This document shows, piece by piece, positions 42,245 through 50,348 of a stretch of DNA of 64,000 nucleotides. A model generated the notes under the pieces. The model ran no database searches, was not told the origin of the DNA, and worked only from the letters and a program-made list of their open reading frames with translations. This stretch comes from Streptomyces sp. P3 (GTDB taxonomy: Bacteria; Actinomycetota; Actinomycetes; Streptomycetales; Streptomycetaceae). The stretch covers positions 2,294,001-2,358,000 of the forward strand of contig NZ_CP028369.1 of assembly GCF_003032475.1 (NCBI RefSeq). Reading direction: 5' to 3'. Both the position numbers and the translations under genes were made by a program. Positions within the stretch are counted from its first letter, which is position 1; every line of letters starts with the position of its first letter.

Positions 42245-45200
42245 ATGGGAAGCGACGGAAAGCTCTACCAGCACACAGGCGCGGCGCTGCTCCGGGCTGC
42301 CGCGATGCCGCTGACGGGTCTGCCGACATGGTGGCCTGACCCGTCCGACACGGAGGTGTGCGGCAGGTGGCTGAGGCAGGTGTGGGCCGATGCGCGGTTC
42401 GCCGACGCCGTCCGGCAGGCAAGCGGCGATCTCGCCTCTCGGGTCGACGCGATCTGCGCCGGCCAGCCGACACGCTCCAAGCAGGTCCGGCGCGCCGCCA
42501 TAGCCACGGTTCGCTACCTGTTGCGCGCCACCGGGCGACCAACCCCGTTCGGTCTCTTCGCGGGAGTCACCGCAGCGAGCGTGGGTTCGACGCCGCACGT
42601 GAGGTGGGGCGACACACACCAGGCCGTGGCGCGGGTGGATACCGAGTGGCTGGACGATGTCATCGTCCGCCTGGAGGCGTGCCCGATCCTGCTGGAGCGC
42701 CTGGATGTCGTCCTCAACAACCTGGCGGCGCGTCGCGGCGGGCGGCTGCATGTCCCGCACGGCGGACCGATGGGGGCCACCGTCCGGCGCACCAGTGCGG
42801 TACGCGTGATCGAGCGCCTCGCGGGCGGGCCGGTCCGCTTCGCCGCCCTCGCCGAGCAGTTGGCCGCGGCGTTCCCCCGAACCGAGCCGCAGAACATCCG
42901 CACACTGCTCGGCGCGCTGGTGCGCGAGAAGTTCCTGATCACCAGCTTGCGCGCGCCGATGACCGACACCGATCCGCTGTCCCACCTGATCGAGCGGCTG
43001 CACGGCGCAGTCGCAGACGCAGGCATGGTGCCGCAGGTCGCGCAGGTTCTGCACGAGCTGGAAGCGGTGCAACGCTCCGTACACGAGCACAACCGGCGCC
43101 CGGCGAGCGCGCAAGGGCCGGCTTGGGAGGAACTCACGGGCCGACTGCGGCGGCTCTCCGACGCGGGCCGAAACCCCTTGGCCGTCGACCTGAGGCTGGA
43201 CGCCGAGGTACAAATCCCCGAGAGCGTCGCGCAGGAGATGGAGAGAGCTGCCGATGCTCTACTGCGGCTCACGCGCCGACCGACGGGCCAGGGCGTGTGG
43301 AAGGAGTACCAGGTCGCGTTCTGGGAACGGTACGGCACCGGCACGCTCGTGCCGGTGAAGGAGGTCGTCGACCCGGCGTCCGGGCTCGGCTACCCGGCGG
43401 AGTACCCCGGGAGCCGCATGACCGCACCGCCCCCGACAGTCTCCGAGCGCGACGAGCGGCTGCTGGCCCTGGCCTGGCAGGCACTGGCCGACGGCAGCAG
43501 AGAGATCGTCGTCACCGACGACCTGATCGACCGCCTGGCCGGCGATGCGCCGACCGGGCAGGAGGCACCACCCCACGTGGAGATGTGCGCGCGCCTGCAC
43601 GCCGACAGCCTGTCCACCCTGGAGGACGGGGACTTCACGCTCACGGTGACACCGGCCCGCGCCGCGGGCACGCTCACCTCCCGGTTCACTCCGGTGGCCA
43701 CCGGCACGGGACTCGACGAGGTCTACCGCCAAGTTCCCACGGGCGTCGAGAACGCGCTGACCGCGCAGCTCTCCTTCCCGCCGCTGTACCCGCACACAGA
43801 GAACGTCGCCCGCATCCCCGCTTATCTTCCACACGTGATCCCCTTGGGCGAGCACCGCAGCCCGGATGACACCGCGCCGACGGTCATCGACGTCGACGAC
43901 CTCGCGGTCACGGCCACGCACACCCGGCTGTACCTGGTCAGCATCTCCCGCCGTCGCCTGGTGGACCCGCAGGTCTTCCACGCCATGGCCCTGGACAAGC
44001 AACCTCCGCCCCTGGCCAGGTTCCTGGCGCACCTGACCCGCTCCTTCGGCCCTGCCTGGACCAGCTTCGACTGGGGGCCGCACGGCGCACGGCTGCCGTT
44101 CCTGCCGCGCGTCCGCTACGGGCGTGTGATCCTCTCTCCCAGTCGTTGGAACCTGACCGCCGACGACCTTCCAAGCCGTGGCGCGGACATGCGGGAGTGG
44201 ACTGACGCCCTCGGCCGGTGGCGGAAGCGGTGGCACTGCGACGGTGCCGTCGAGCTGCGGGAGGACGATCGGACACGTCGGCTCCAACTCGACGTGCCCG
44301 CACACGTCACGGTCCTGCGTGCCCACCTGGACCGGGAAGGCCATGCCGTGCTGACGGAGGCGCCGGCCGAGGAGACCTACGGCTGGATCGGCGGCCACGT
44401 CCACGAGATCGCCCTGCCGATGACCAGCACCCGCCGGCCGATACCCGACCCGCTCTCCGGCTTCCTCCCCGTGCTCACCAACAGCACCCTCGGGCCCGTA
44501 CCGGGGGCGGTGCAGGCACCCTGGCTGAACGCCAAGATCTACAGCCACCCCGATCAGCTCGATGAGCTGCTCGGCACTCACCTCGCGAGGCTCGTGACCC
44601 AACTCCCAGGTACGCCCGAGTGGTGGTTCGTCCGCTACCGGACCCCGCACGACCTCGACCACCTGCGCCTGCGCATCCGCACCCGCAGCCCCGGACAGTA
44701 CGCCGCCTGCGCTGAGCTCGTCGCTGGATGGGCCACCGGGCTGCGCCGCGGGGGGCTCAGCAGCAGGCTCGTGTTCGACACGTACACTCCCGAGATCGGC
44801 CGTTACGGCCCAGCCGCCGCCTTGCGCTGTGCCGAGGCGGTGTTCACGGCCGACTCGGCCTACGCCCTCGCCGCCTTGCAGGGTCCCGGAGTCGACGGCG
44901 TCGACGGACGGGCGCTGGCCGCGGTCGGCATGGTGGACATCGCCTGCGGCTTGCTCGGCCCCGACGAGGGCATGCGGTGGCTGGCGAACCGGCCCGCGCC
45001 TCCGGCTCGCGTCGAGCAAGGCGTCAGCGGCCAGGCCATTCAACTCGTCCGCCACACCACGCCTCGGGCCCGAAACTGGGGCGAAGAGCTCGCCCAAGCG
45101 TGGCACCGTCGCGCCGTGGCCCTGGCGCTGTATCGCGAGCACCTCGCCGAGAGCATGGACCTCGACTCCGTCCTGGAATCCTTGCTGCACATGCACCACA

Positions 45201-45301
45201 ACCGCCTGCGTGGCCTGGACCGGGAGGACGAGAGGATCTGCCGCCGCCTTGCCCGTCAGTCCGCCGTCGCATGGGCTGCCTGGCCGGGGGAGAGCCGCTG
45301 A
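42245..45301 (+). CDS. lantibiotic dehydratase (LanB, class I)
   Basis: The ATG at 42245 lies seven bases after GGAGG, and an ATG six bases earlier sits too close to it. The 1018-aa length is normal for a full LanB with an N-terminal glutamylation domain (about 1-720; TRSKQVRRAAIATVRYLLRATGRPTPFGLFAG is diagnostic) and a C-terminal elimination domain (about 740-1010; WWFVRYRTPHDLDHLRLRIR). LanB uses glutamyl-tRNA to dehydrate Ser/Thr of the precursor. It overlaps lanC by one base. Confidence 0.92.
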   Translation: MGSDGKLYQHTGAALLRAAAMPLTGLPTWWPDPSDTEVCGRWLRQVWADARFADAVRQASGDLASRVDAICAGQPTRSKQVRRAAIATVRYLLRATGRPTPFGLFAGVTAASVGSTPHVRWGDTHQAVARVDTEWLDDVIVRLEACPILLERLDVVLNNLAARRGGRLHVPHGGPMGATVRRTSAVRVIERLAGGPVRFAALAEQLAAAFPRTEPQNIRTLLGALVREKFLITSLRAPMTDTDPLSHLIERLHGAVADAGMVPQVAQVLHELEAVQRSVHEHNRRPASAQGPAWEELTGRLRRLSDAGRNPLAVDLRLDAEVQIPESVAQEMERAADALLRLTRRPTGQGVWKEYQVAFWERYGTGTLVPVKEVVDPASGLGYPAEYPGSRMTAPPPTVSERDERLLALAWQALADGSREIVVTDDLIDRLAGDAPTGQEAPPHVEMCARLHADSLSTLEDGDFTLTVTPARAAGTLTSRFTPVATGTGLDEVYRQVPTGVENALTAQLSFPPLYPHTENVARIPAYLPHVIPLGEHRSPDDTAPTVIDVDDLAVTATHTRLYLVSISRRRLVDPQVFHAMALDKQPPPLARFLAHLTRSFGPAWTSFDWGPHGARLPFLPRVRYGRVILSPSRWNLTADDLPSRGADMREWTDALGRWRKRWHCDGAVELREDDRTRRLQLDVPAHVTVLRAHLDREGHAVLTEAPAEETYGWIGGHVHEIALPMTSTRRPIPDPLSGFLPVLTNSTLGPVPGAVQAPWLNAKIYSHPDQLDELLGTHLARLVTQLPGTPEWWFVRYRTPHDLDHLRLRIRTRSPGQYAACAELVAGWATGLRRGGLSSRLVFDTYTPEIGRYGPAAALRCAEAVFTADSAYALAALQGPGVDGVDGRALAAVGMVDIACGLLGPDEGMRWLANRPAPPARVEQGVSGQAIQLVRHTTPRARNWGEELAQAWHRRAVALALYREHLAESMDLDSVLESLLHMHHNRLRGLDREDERICRRLARQSAVAWAAWPGESR

Positions 45302-46476
45302 TGAACTACGACGCGCCGCCCACACCCACCGGGCCCGGCTGGGGGCAGTCGCTGTACTCCGGCGCGGCGGGAGTCGCGCTGCTGCACGCCGTCAGGGCCC
45401 ACACCGGCGAAGGCGAGAGGGAAGCACTCCGGCCATGGGCCGCCGCCATGCTCAAGGGCCCTATCCAGGCCGCCGCCGAAGCATGCGGTCTGTACGAGGG
45501 CGCTCCGGCCGTCGCGTACGTCCTCAGCTTCACGCACACAAACACCGCCACGCGCGCTCTGGCGACCCTGGACACACACCTCGCCGACGTCACAGGCCAA
45601 CGACTCAAGCGGGCACATGCCCGCATCGATCGTGGCGCGTTGCCTACCCTGGGCGAGTTCGACCTCATCAGCGGACTGACCGGGCTGGGCGTGTACCACC
45701 TGCACCGCGGCCACAAGACGGAGCTTCGGGACGTCCTCGCCTACCTGGTGCGGCTGACGGAACCGATCACCATCGAAGCGCAACGTCTGCCCGGCTGGTG
45801 GACGGGAGACAGCCCCGATCTGCGACCGACGCCGCGGTGGCCCGGCGGACACGGCAACTTCGGCCTCGCCCACGGCATCGCCGGGCCGCTGGCGCTGCTG
45901 GCCACGTCACTGTGCCACGCCCACACGGTGCCTGGACAGACGCAAGCCATCACCCGGATCTGCGACTGGCTCGACCGGTGGCGCAACGGCACCGGCTCGC
46001 GCGCTTGGTGGCCGGACCTGATCACCCGAGCCGAACACCGACGCGGCGAACTCCAGCGTCCAGGACCGAAACGCCCGTCCTGGTGTTATGGCACCCCTGG
46101 CATCGCCCGCGCCCAGCAACTCGCCGGCCTCGCCCTCGGCGACCGTGACCGGCAACGGCAAGCCGAGCAGGCCCTGGCCGGATGTCTGGCCGACGACCAG
46201 CAGCTCGCCCAGCTCACTGACGCATCCCTCTGCCACGGCTGGGCGGGGCTCATACAGACCGTCTCCCGTGCCGCCGCCGACGCCCTCGAAGACGAACTCG
46301 CGTCGCATCTACGTCGCCTGAACGTCCGCCTCAACAAGCACCTGGACCACCACGGGCTGCCGGACGGCGCCGGCCTGATGGACGGCACGGCAGGTATCCA
46401 CCTGGTCCGACTCACCGACCCCGTCAACACGGCGATCACCGCCCCCTGGGACCGCTGCCTGCTCCTGACAGGGTGA
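45301..46476 (+). CDS. lanthionine synthetase C family cyclase (LanC)
   Basis: The 391-aa protein has an alpha-barrel LanC fold, with the glycine-rich GNFGLAHGIAGPLAL at about residue 185. Zinc ligands are visible: Cys in SWCYGTPG (about 262) and Cys-His in SLCHGWAG (about 305). The enzyme adds cysteine thiols to dehydrated residues to close (methyl)lanthionine rings. Its start overlaps the lanB stop, so the two are made together. Confidence 0.9.
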   Translation: MNYDAPPTPTGPGWGQSLYSGAAGVALLHAVRAHTGEGEREALRPWAAAMLKGPIQAAAEACGLYEGAPAVAYVLSFTHTNTATRALATLDTHLADVTGQRLKRAHARIDRGALPTLGEFDLISGLTGLGVYHLHRGHKTELRDVLAYLVRLTEPITIEAQRLPGWWTGDSPDLRPTPRWPGGHGNFGLAHGIAGPLALLATSLCHAHTVPGQTQAITRICDWLDRWRNGTGSRAWWPDLITRAEHRRGELQRPGPKRPSWCYGTPGIARAQQLAGLALGDRDRQRQAEQALAGCLADDQQLAQLTDASLCHGWAGLIQTVSRAAADALEDELASHLRRLNVRLNKHLDHHGLPDGAGLMDGTAGIHLVRLTDPVNTAITAPWDRCLLLTG

Positions 46477-46563
46477 CGCCGCGAACCGCATCCACACACC
46501 AGAACAAATGAGAACGATCTGCCCCTGCCGCAAGCACAGCCGGGCACCTTCCGAAAGGACGCG

Positions 46564-47787
46564 ATGAACACCGCCACTGGCGCCTCCCCCGAGGACCTGC
46601 GCAACCGCCTGGTCGACGCCATCCTGAAAGAGGACCTCTCCGGCCTCCGCGACGGACGCGTCGAGACCGCCATGCGGACCGTACCCCGCCACGCCTTCCT
46701 CCCCGACGCGCCCCTCGAGGAGGCGTACGCCAACAAGAGCGTGACGATCAAGGAGAACCCCGACGAGGACGCACTCCCGCTGAGCTGCGCCTCCCAACCC
46801 GACGTCGTGCACTTCATGCTGGTCCAGCTCGCCGTCCGCGAAGGCGACAACGTCTTCGAGATCGGGGCCGGCACCGGCTACAACGCCGCCCTGCTCAAGC
46901 ACCTCACCGGGAAGTCCGGCCAGGTCACCACATGCGACATCGCCCCCGACGTGACCGCCTACGCCCGCCGGACGCTGGACGCCAACGGATACGACGGCGT
47001 TCGCGTGGTCACGAGGGACGGTGCCCTCGGCGCCCCGGAGTTCAGCCCGTACGACCGAATGATCGCCACGGTCGGCATGTGGGACCTCCCCGGCGCCTGG
47101 TGGGACCAGCTCGCCGTAGGCGGACGCCTCGTGGTCCCCCTGCGGTGGCGCGGGCTCTCCAGGGCCGTGGCCTTCCAACGCGAGGAGGGGCGGATGCGGT
47201 CCGATTCCGTCAAGATGTGCGGCTTCCTCCCGGTGATCGGCCAGAACGGAGAGCGGAACGATTACATCGACGACGACCGGCTCGTCAGGCTCTACTGGGA
47301 CGAGGACCAGTCCGTCGCCCCGGAACTCCTTCGCGACGCGCTCACCCGACCGAAGTCGGTCGTCTGGACCGATGTGACGGTCGGCCCCGTCGAGTCGTTC
47401 GACGGCGTCTGGCTGCGGTTGAGCGCCACCGAGCGAGTGACCTGCCGCATCACCGCGAAGCCCGCTGCGGTGGAGGCCGGCCTCCACCGGCCCGCGTCAC
47501 CTGCCCTGAGCCCCGCCCTCGTCGAGGGGGACTCCATCGCGTACCTCACCTTGGAGCGGACCGCCGAAGACCCGGGGGCGGAGCCCCGGTTCCGGCTGGG
47601 AGCCGTCGGCTTTGGCCCAGCCGGCGCCGATCTCGCCGAGCGGATCTGCGCGCAGATCCGCGCCTGGAGTCCGGCCCGGACCGCCGAACCTGTGGTCACG
47701 GTCTACCCGGCGGACACAGCGGACGAGCACCTCGCCGGCGGAGCCGTGATCGACCGGCCCTCCGTGCGGCTCGTCATCAGCTACTGA
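46564..47787 (+). CDS. FxLD-system methyltransferase (PCMT-like)
   Basis: This 407-aa protein begins with a protein-isoaspartate methyltransferase-like domain (residues 10-215), with VPRHAFLPDAPLEEAYAN and the SAM motif VFEIGAGTGYNAALLKHL. A C-terminal domain of about 180 residues follows, as in the enzymes found with FxLD lanthipeptides. In related class I systems such enzymes methylate an Asp of the peptide to form isoaspartate or a succinimide. The core here has one Asp (GTGDGC), a candidate target. The gene follows lanC by 87 bp. Confidence 0.88.
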   Translation: MNTATGASPEDLRNRLVDAILKEDLSGLRDGRVETAMRTVPRHAFLPDAPLEEAYANKSVTIKENPDEDALPLSCASQPDVVHFMLVQLAVREGDNVFEIGAGTGYNAALLKHLTGKSGQVTTCDIAPDVTAYARRTLDANGYDGVRVVTRDGALGAPEFSPYDRMIATVGMWDLPGAWWDQLAVGGRLVVPLRWRGLSRAVAFQREEGRMRSDSVKMCGFLPVIGQNGERNDYIDDDRLVRLYWDEDQSVAPELLRDALTRPKSVVWTDVTVGPVESFDGVWLRLSATERVTCRITAKPAAVEAGLHRPASPALSPALVEGDSIAYLTLERTAEDPGAEPRFRLGAVGFGPAGADLAERICAQIRAWSPARTAEPVVTVYPADTADEHLAGGAVIDRPSVRLVISY

Positions 47788-47802
47788 TCCTGACGCCGGC
47801 GG

Positions 47803-47830
47803 GCGCGGCCGTTGACGGGTGAGGCCGCGC
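47803..47830. terminator. hairpin between the two convergent RiPP clusters
   Basis: GCGCGGCC (47803-47810) pairs with GGCCGCGC (47823-47830) across a 12-nt loop, between the methyltransferase stop (+) and the zinc-ribbon gene stop (-). Confidence 0.5.
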
Positions 47831-47868
47831 TTACCGGAGCGAGAACAGGGCGATGCACAGAGCGGTGG

Positions 47869-48243
47869 TCAGCTCTGCGCGAGGTTCGCCTCGCAGTTGG
47901 TGCACCGTCGCACGGCCCGCCGTCTGGGGTTGCCCGCGGTGGCGGCCGCCGGAGAAGCACTGCTCAACCGCTCCCAGAGCCCAGGCGGAGGATTCGGGAT
48001 CCACCCCCAGCGCGGCGGCTGTACGTCGTCCTCGGTCATGTGGTCGCACCATCCGGGCCTGTGCGCGCAGTGGGCCGGGGAGATCAGGATTGTGTCCTCC
48101 GGGTGAGTACGCCACTCCGTCTTGACGAACGTGCTCACCGAACGCGGGGCCGCTGACGCCGACGTGGACGAGCCCGGCGGACATTCGCATCCGAGCCCGA
48201 TGACGACCTTGCTGCCGCACTCGTCGCAGCGCTCTGCCTCCAC
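47869..48243 (-). CDS. small zinc-ribbon-like protein
   Basis: This 124-aa protein starts at a GTG at 48243 with GGGGG upstream. It has Cys pairs at both ends (CDECG...CECP near the N-terminus and CTNCE near the C-terminus) and a conserved-looking centre, ILISPAHCAHRPGWCDHMTEDDVQPPRWGWIPNPPPGLWERL. It is probably a small zinc-binding protein. It lies 16 bp after the GNAT gene and is the last gene on this strand in the radical-SAM cluster, so it may be co-transcribed. The function is unknown. Confidence 0.55.
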   Translation of the reverse strand: MEAERCDECGSKVVIGLGCECPPGSSTSASAAPRSVSTFVKTEWRTHPEDTILISPAHCAHRPGWCDHMTEDDVQPPRWGWIPNPPPGLWERLSSASPAAATAGNPRRRAVRRCTNCEANLAQS

Positions 48244-48259
48244 TGGTCTCGTACCCCCC

Positions 48260-48739
48260 TCACGCGGTGCCGGAGTCGACCCGGTAGACGATCTTCCCGT
48301 CGAACTCGGCGAACCCGAGCGACTTGTAGAAGGCCCGTGCCCCCGGGTTGTCACTGTCGGTCATCCATTCCACGCGGCTGCACCCGGGGCGCGCCGCGGC
48401 GATGGCACGAAGTTCGTCCATGAGGCGGGCACCGATGCCCTGCCGTCGGAGCGTGCCACGGACGTACAACTCCTTGAGGAACAGGGAGTGCGAGGAGCCG
48501 GCGGCCGGCCAGAGGAACGAGTAGGCGGCGAGTCCGACGAGGTCCCCGGTCTCGTCCTCGACGAGCAGCGCGGAGGCCAGCGGCGGCGAGCCGAACAGCG
48601 CCTCTTCGACCTGGGTCCGGCGTTCCTCCAGTGGCTGGATGTCGGTGTCGGTCGCGCCGTAGAACCGCTCGATCTCCTCGATCAGCTCGGCCATGGCCGG
48701 GACGTCCCGCTTCTCCGCAGGGCGGATCGTCACGCTCAT
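48260..48739 (-). CDS. GNAT-family N-acetyltransferase
   Basis: This 159-aa protein starts at the ATG at 48739 with AGGAGG upstream. The acetyl-CoA motif LRRQGIGARLMDELRAIA is at about residues 98-115, and NPGARAFYKSLGF is near the C-terminus. It is of standard GNAT length. It lies 92 bp after the radical-SAM gene on the same strand. Acetylation of the RiPP product or self-protection are possible roles. A general metabolic role cannot be excluded. Confidence 0.85.
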   Translation of the reverse strand: MSVTIRPAEKRDVPAMAELIEEIERFYGATDTDIQPLEERRTQVEEALFGSPPLASALLVEDETGDLVGLAAYSFLWPAAGSSHSLFLKELYVRGTLRRQGIGARLMDELRAIAAARPGCSRVEWMTDSDNPGARAFYKSLGFAEFDGKIVYRVDSGTA

Positions 48740-48831
48740 CGGCACCTCCTGTCGTTCCTCTGTAGCTTCTGTCACTGCTGCACTCATTCGCTCCAACGCG
48801 TGATCCCCTCCTGGCGGTACGGCATACGCGT

Positions 48832-49992
48832 CTACGGCGAGGAGGCCGCCTGCGCATACGGGTCCCAGCCGTGCTGCCGCAGGGAGCCCTGGACGTGTCG
48901 GATGAGGTACTCCAGGTCCGCGCAGTAGACAGACGGGTTCCGGTAGCCCTGGGCTTCGCTGAAGCGGTGCGGGAGGTAGCCACCGCCGCACACGTCCACG
49001 AGTGGGCAGGCCCGGCACTGCTCGGCGAGCGCCTCTTTGCCGTGCTGCCGGTGCAGCAGCTTCGGGTGCGACAGCGCTTCGTCGAAGGAGTGGCGGAGGA
49101 CGTCGAGCCCGAGCCAGGTGGCACCCTCTTCGACTGACCTCAGGGTGTCCACGGCTTCGATGGAGCCGTCGGACTCGATCACGACGCTCGTCGGCGGGGC
49201 CAGGCCGAGCGTCTCCACCGAGCCGCGAACGCCAGAGCTGAGGGCCACGATGTCCTCCAGCATCCGGACGCTGTGCCTGTACGCGGGCCGGGCGAGCCAG
49301 GCGTCGTACACCCTGCTCATCCACAGTCCGTACTCGGGCACGCTCGGGTCGAAGCGGTGCGGCGGGTCGTCGTGGGTCGCGTGCGGCAGGCCGAAGTCGA
49401 TCACGGGCGGTTCGAACGCCGCCAGGTAGTCGTGGACCTCCACGGGGTCGTTGGCCAGGTCCACGACGGCGAGCAGCCCCGCGAACAGGTGTGGCCGCGA
49501 CCGCAGGAGTTCGATGCCGCGCACGGCGGAGGCGGCGCTCGACCGCCCGGCGTGCGTCAGCCGGTGCCGGTTATTCGCAGGTGGCGGCCCGTCGAGGCTG
49601 ACGCCGACCGCAACCTCGTACCGTTCGAAGAGGTCCAGCCAGGCACCGGACAGAAGAGTCCCGTTGGTCTGGAGCTCGAAGAGGACCCGGGTCCCGGCCG
49701 GCACGCTGTCCCGGACGGCCAGCAACAGACCGGCCATGTGCGCGACGCCGACGAGAAGCGGCTCCCCGCCGTGCAGGACGACGTGGATGGTTCGAAGGCG
49801 GTGTGTGGAGGCGTGCTCACCGATCCGCCGGGCCGCAGCCTGGGCCACAGCGAGGTCCATTCGGGCGGGCAGGCGCCGCGCCGCCTGGTCCTTGGAGTTG
49901 AAGACGAAGCAATAGTCGCAGTCGATGTTGCAGCGGTTGGCGACCTTGAGGATGAACGTCCGGAAAGGAACGGGGCCTTCGGGTTCTGTCAT
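48832..49992 (-). CDS. FxsB-type radical SAM/SPASM peptide-modifying enzyme
   Basis: The ATG at 49992 gives 386 aa. The radical-SAM cluster motif C-x3-C-x2-C is at residues 21-28 (RCNIDCDYCFVFN), followed by LHGGEP and QTNGTLL. The C-terminal SPASM-like region has CRACPLVDVCGGGYLPHRF and a late Cys (VYCADL). This is the FxsB family, whose members install carbon-carbon cyclophane links between an aromatic ring and a nearby residue in ribosomal peptides. A 67-aa precursor candidate ends 13 bp upstream. Confidence 0.88.
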   Translation of the reverse strand: MTEPEGPVPFRTFILKVANRCNIDCDYCFVFNSKDQAARRLPARMDLAVAQAAARRIGEHASTHRLRTIHVVLHGGEPLLVGVAHMAGLLLAVRDSVPAGTRVLFELQTNGTLLSGAWLDLFERYEVAVGVSLDGPPPANNRHRLTHAGRSSAASAVRGIELLRSRPHLFAGLLAVVDLANDPVEVHDYLAAFEPPVIDFGLPHATHDDPPHRFDPSVPEYGLWMSRVYDAWLARPAYRHSVRMLEDIVALSSGVRGSVETLGLAPPTSVVIESDGSIEAVDTLRSVEEGATWLGLDVLRHSFDEALSHPKLLHRQHGKEALAEQCRACPLVDVCGGGYLPHRFSEAQGYRNPSVYCADLEYLIRHVQGSLRQHGWDPYAQAASSP

Positions 49993-50005
49993 CGAGGGGA
50001 CGTGT

Positions 50006-50209
50006 TCACAGCGGCCAGGGCCAGATGAGCGAGGCCGCGTGGGCACCGTCGCCTACCCGGGCCGTCGCGCCCTCCTCGGCCTCCAGCCGCTGCCGGACGC
50101 GGAAGGCCACGCGGTCCAGGACGGCGGTGCCGGCCACCGTCGGCTCCGCGGACGCCGGGCCGACGGGCGTGATGGCGCGTGGCTCGCTGACGGACGTGGG
50201 TGACGGCAT
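50006..50209 (-). CDS. RiPP precursor candidate ending IWPWPL
   Basis: This 67-aa peptide starts at the ATG at 50209, seven bases after AGGAG. A leader rich in Pro/Ala/Val is followed by a helical segment (LDRVAFRVRQRLEAEEGA) and a Gly/Ala spacer. The peptide ends HAASLIWPWPL. Two tryptophans in the last six residues are typical cyclophane donors. It does not end in the FxSxx tail of the classical FxsA substrates, so the core appears different. It lies directly upstream of the radical-SAM gene. Confidence 0.75.
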   Translation of the reverse strand: MPSPTSVSEPRAITPVGPASAEPTVAGTAVLDRVAFRVRQRLEAEEGATARVGDGAHAASLIWPWPL

Positions 50210-50348
50210 TCGACGCTCCTCGTGAGGTACGTGCCGGAGGTGGCACGGTGCGACGGGGCTGAAGCGACAGATCAGCCGGAAACGTAGCATCCTCAACTAC
50301 CTTCCTGGGACAGGAAATTCGGCCACATGGTCGGCGCCGGCCGGACCG

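Noticed and set aside
48260..49324. Longer frame reading into the GNAT gene (354 codons)
   Set aside because: The upstream part is the out-of-frame 3' end of the radical-SAM gene. The GNAT domain and AGGAGG site fix the start at 48,739.
50006..50209. Classical FxSxx-COOH (FxsA) precursor
   Set aside because: The C-terminus is IWPWPL and does not match FxSxx, so it is treated as a different core.
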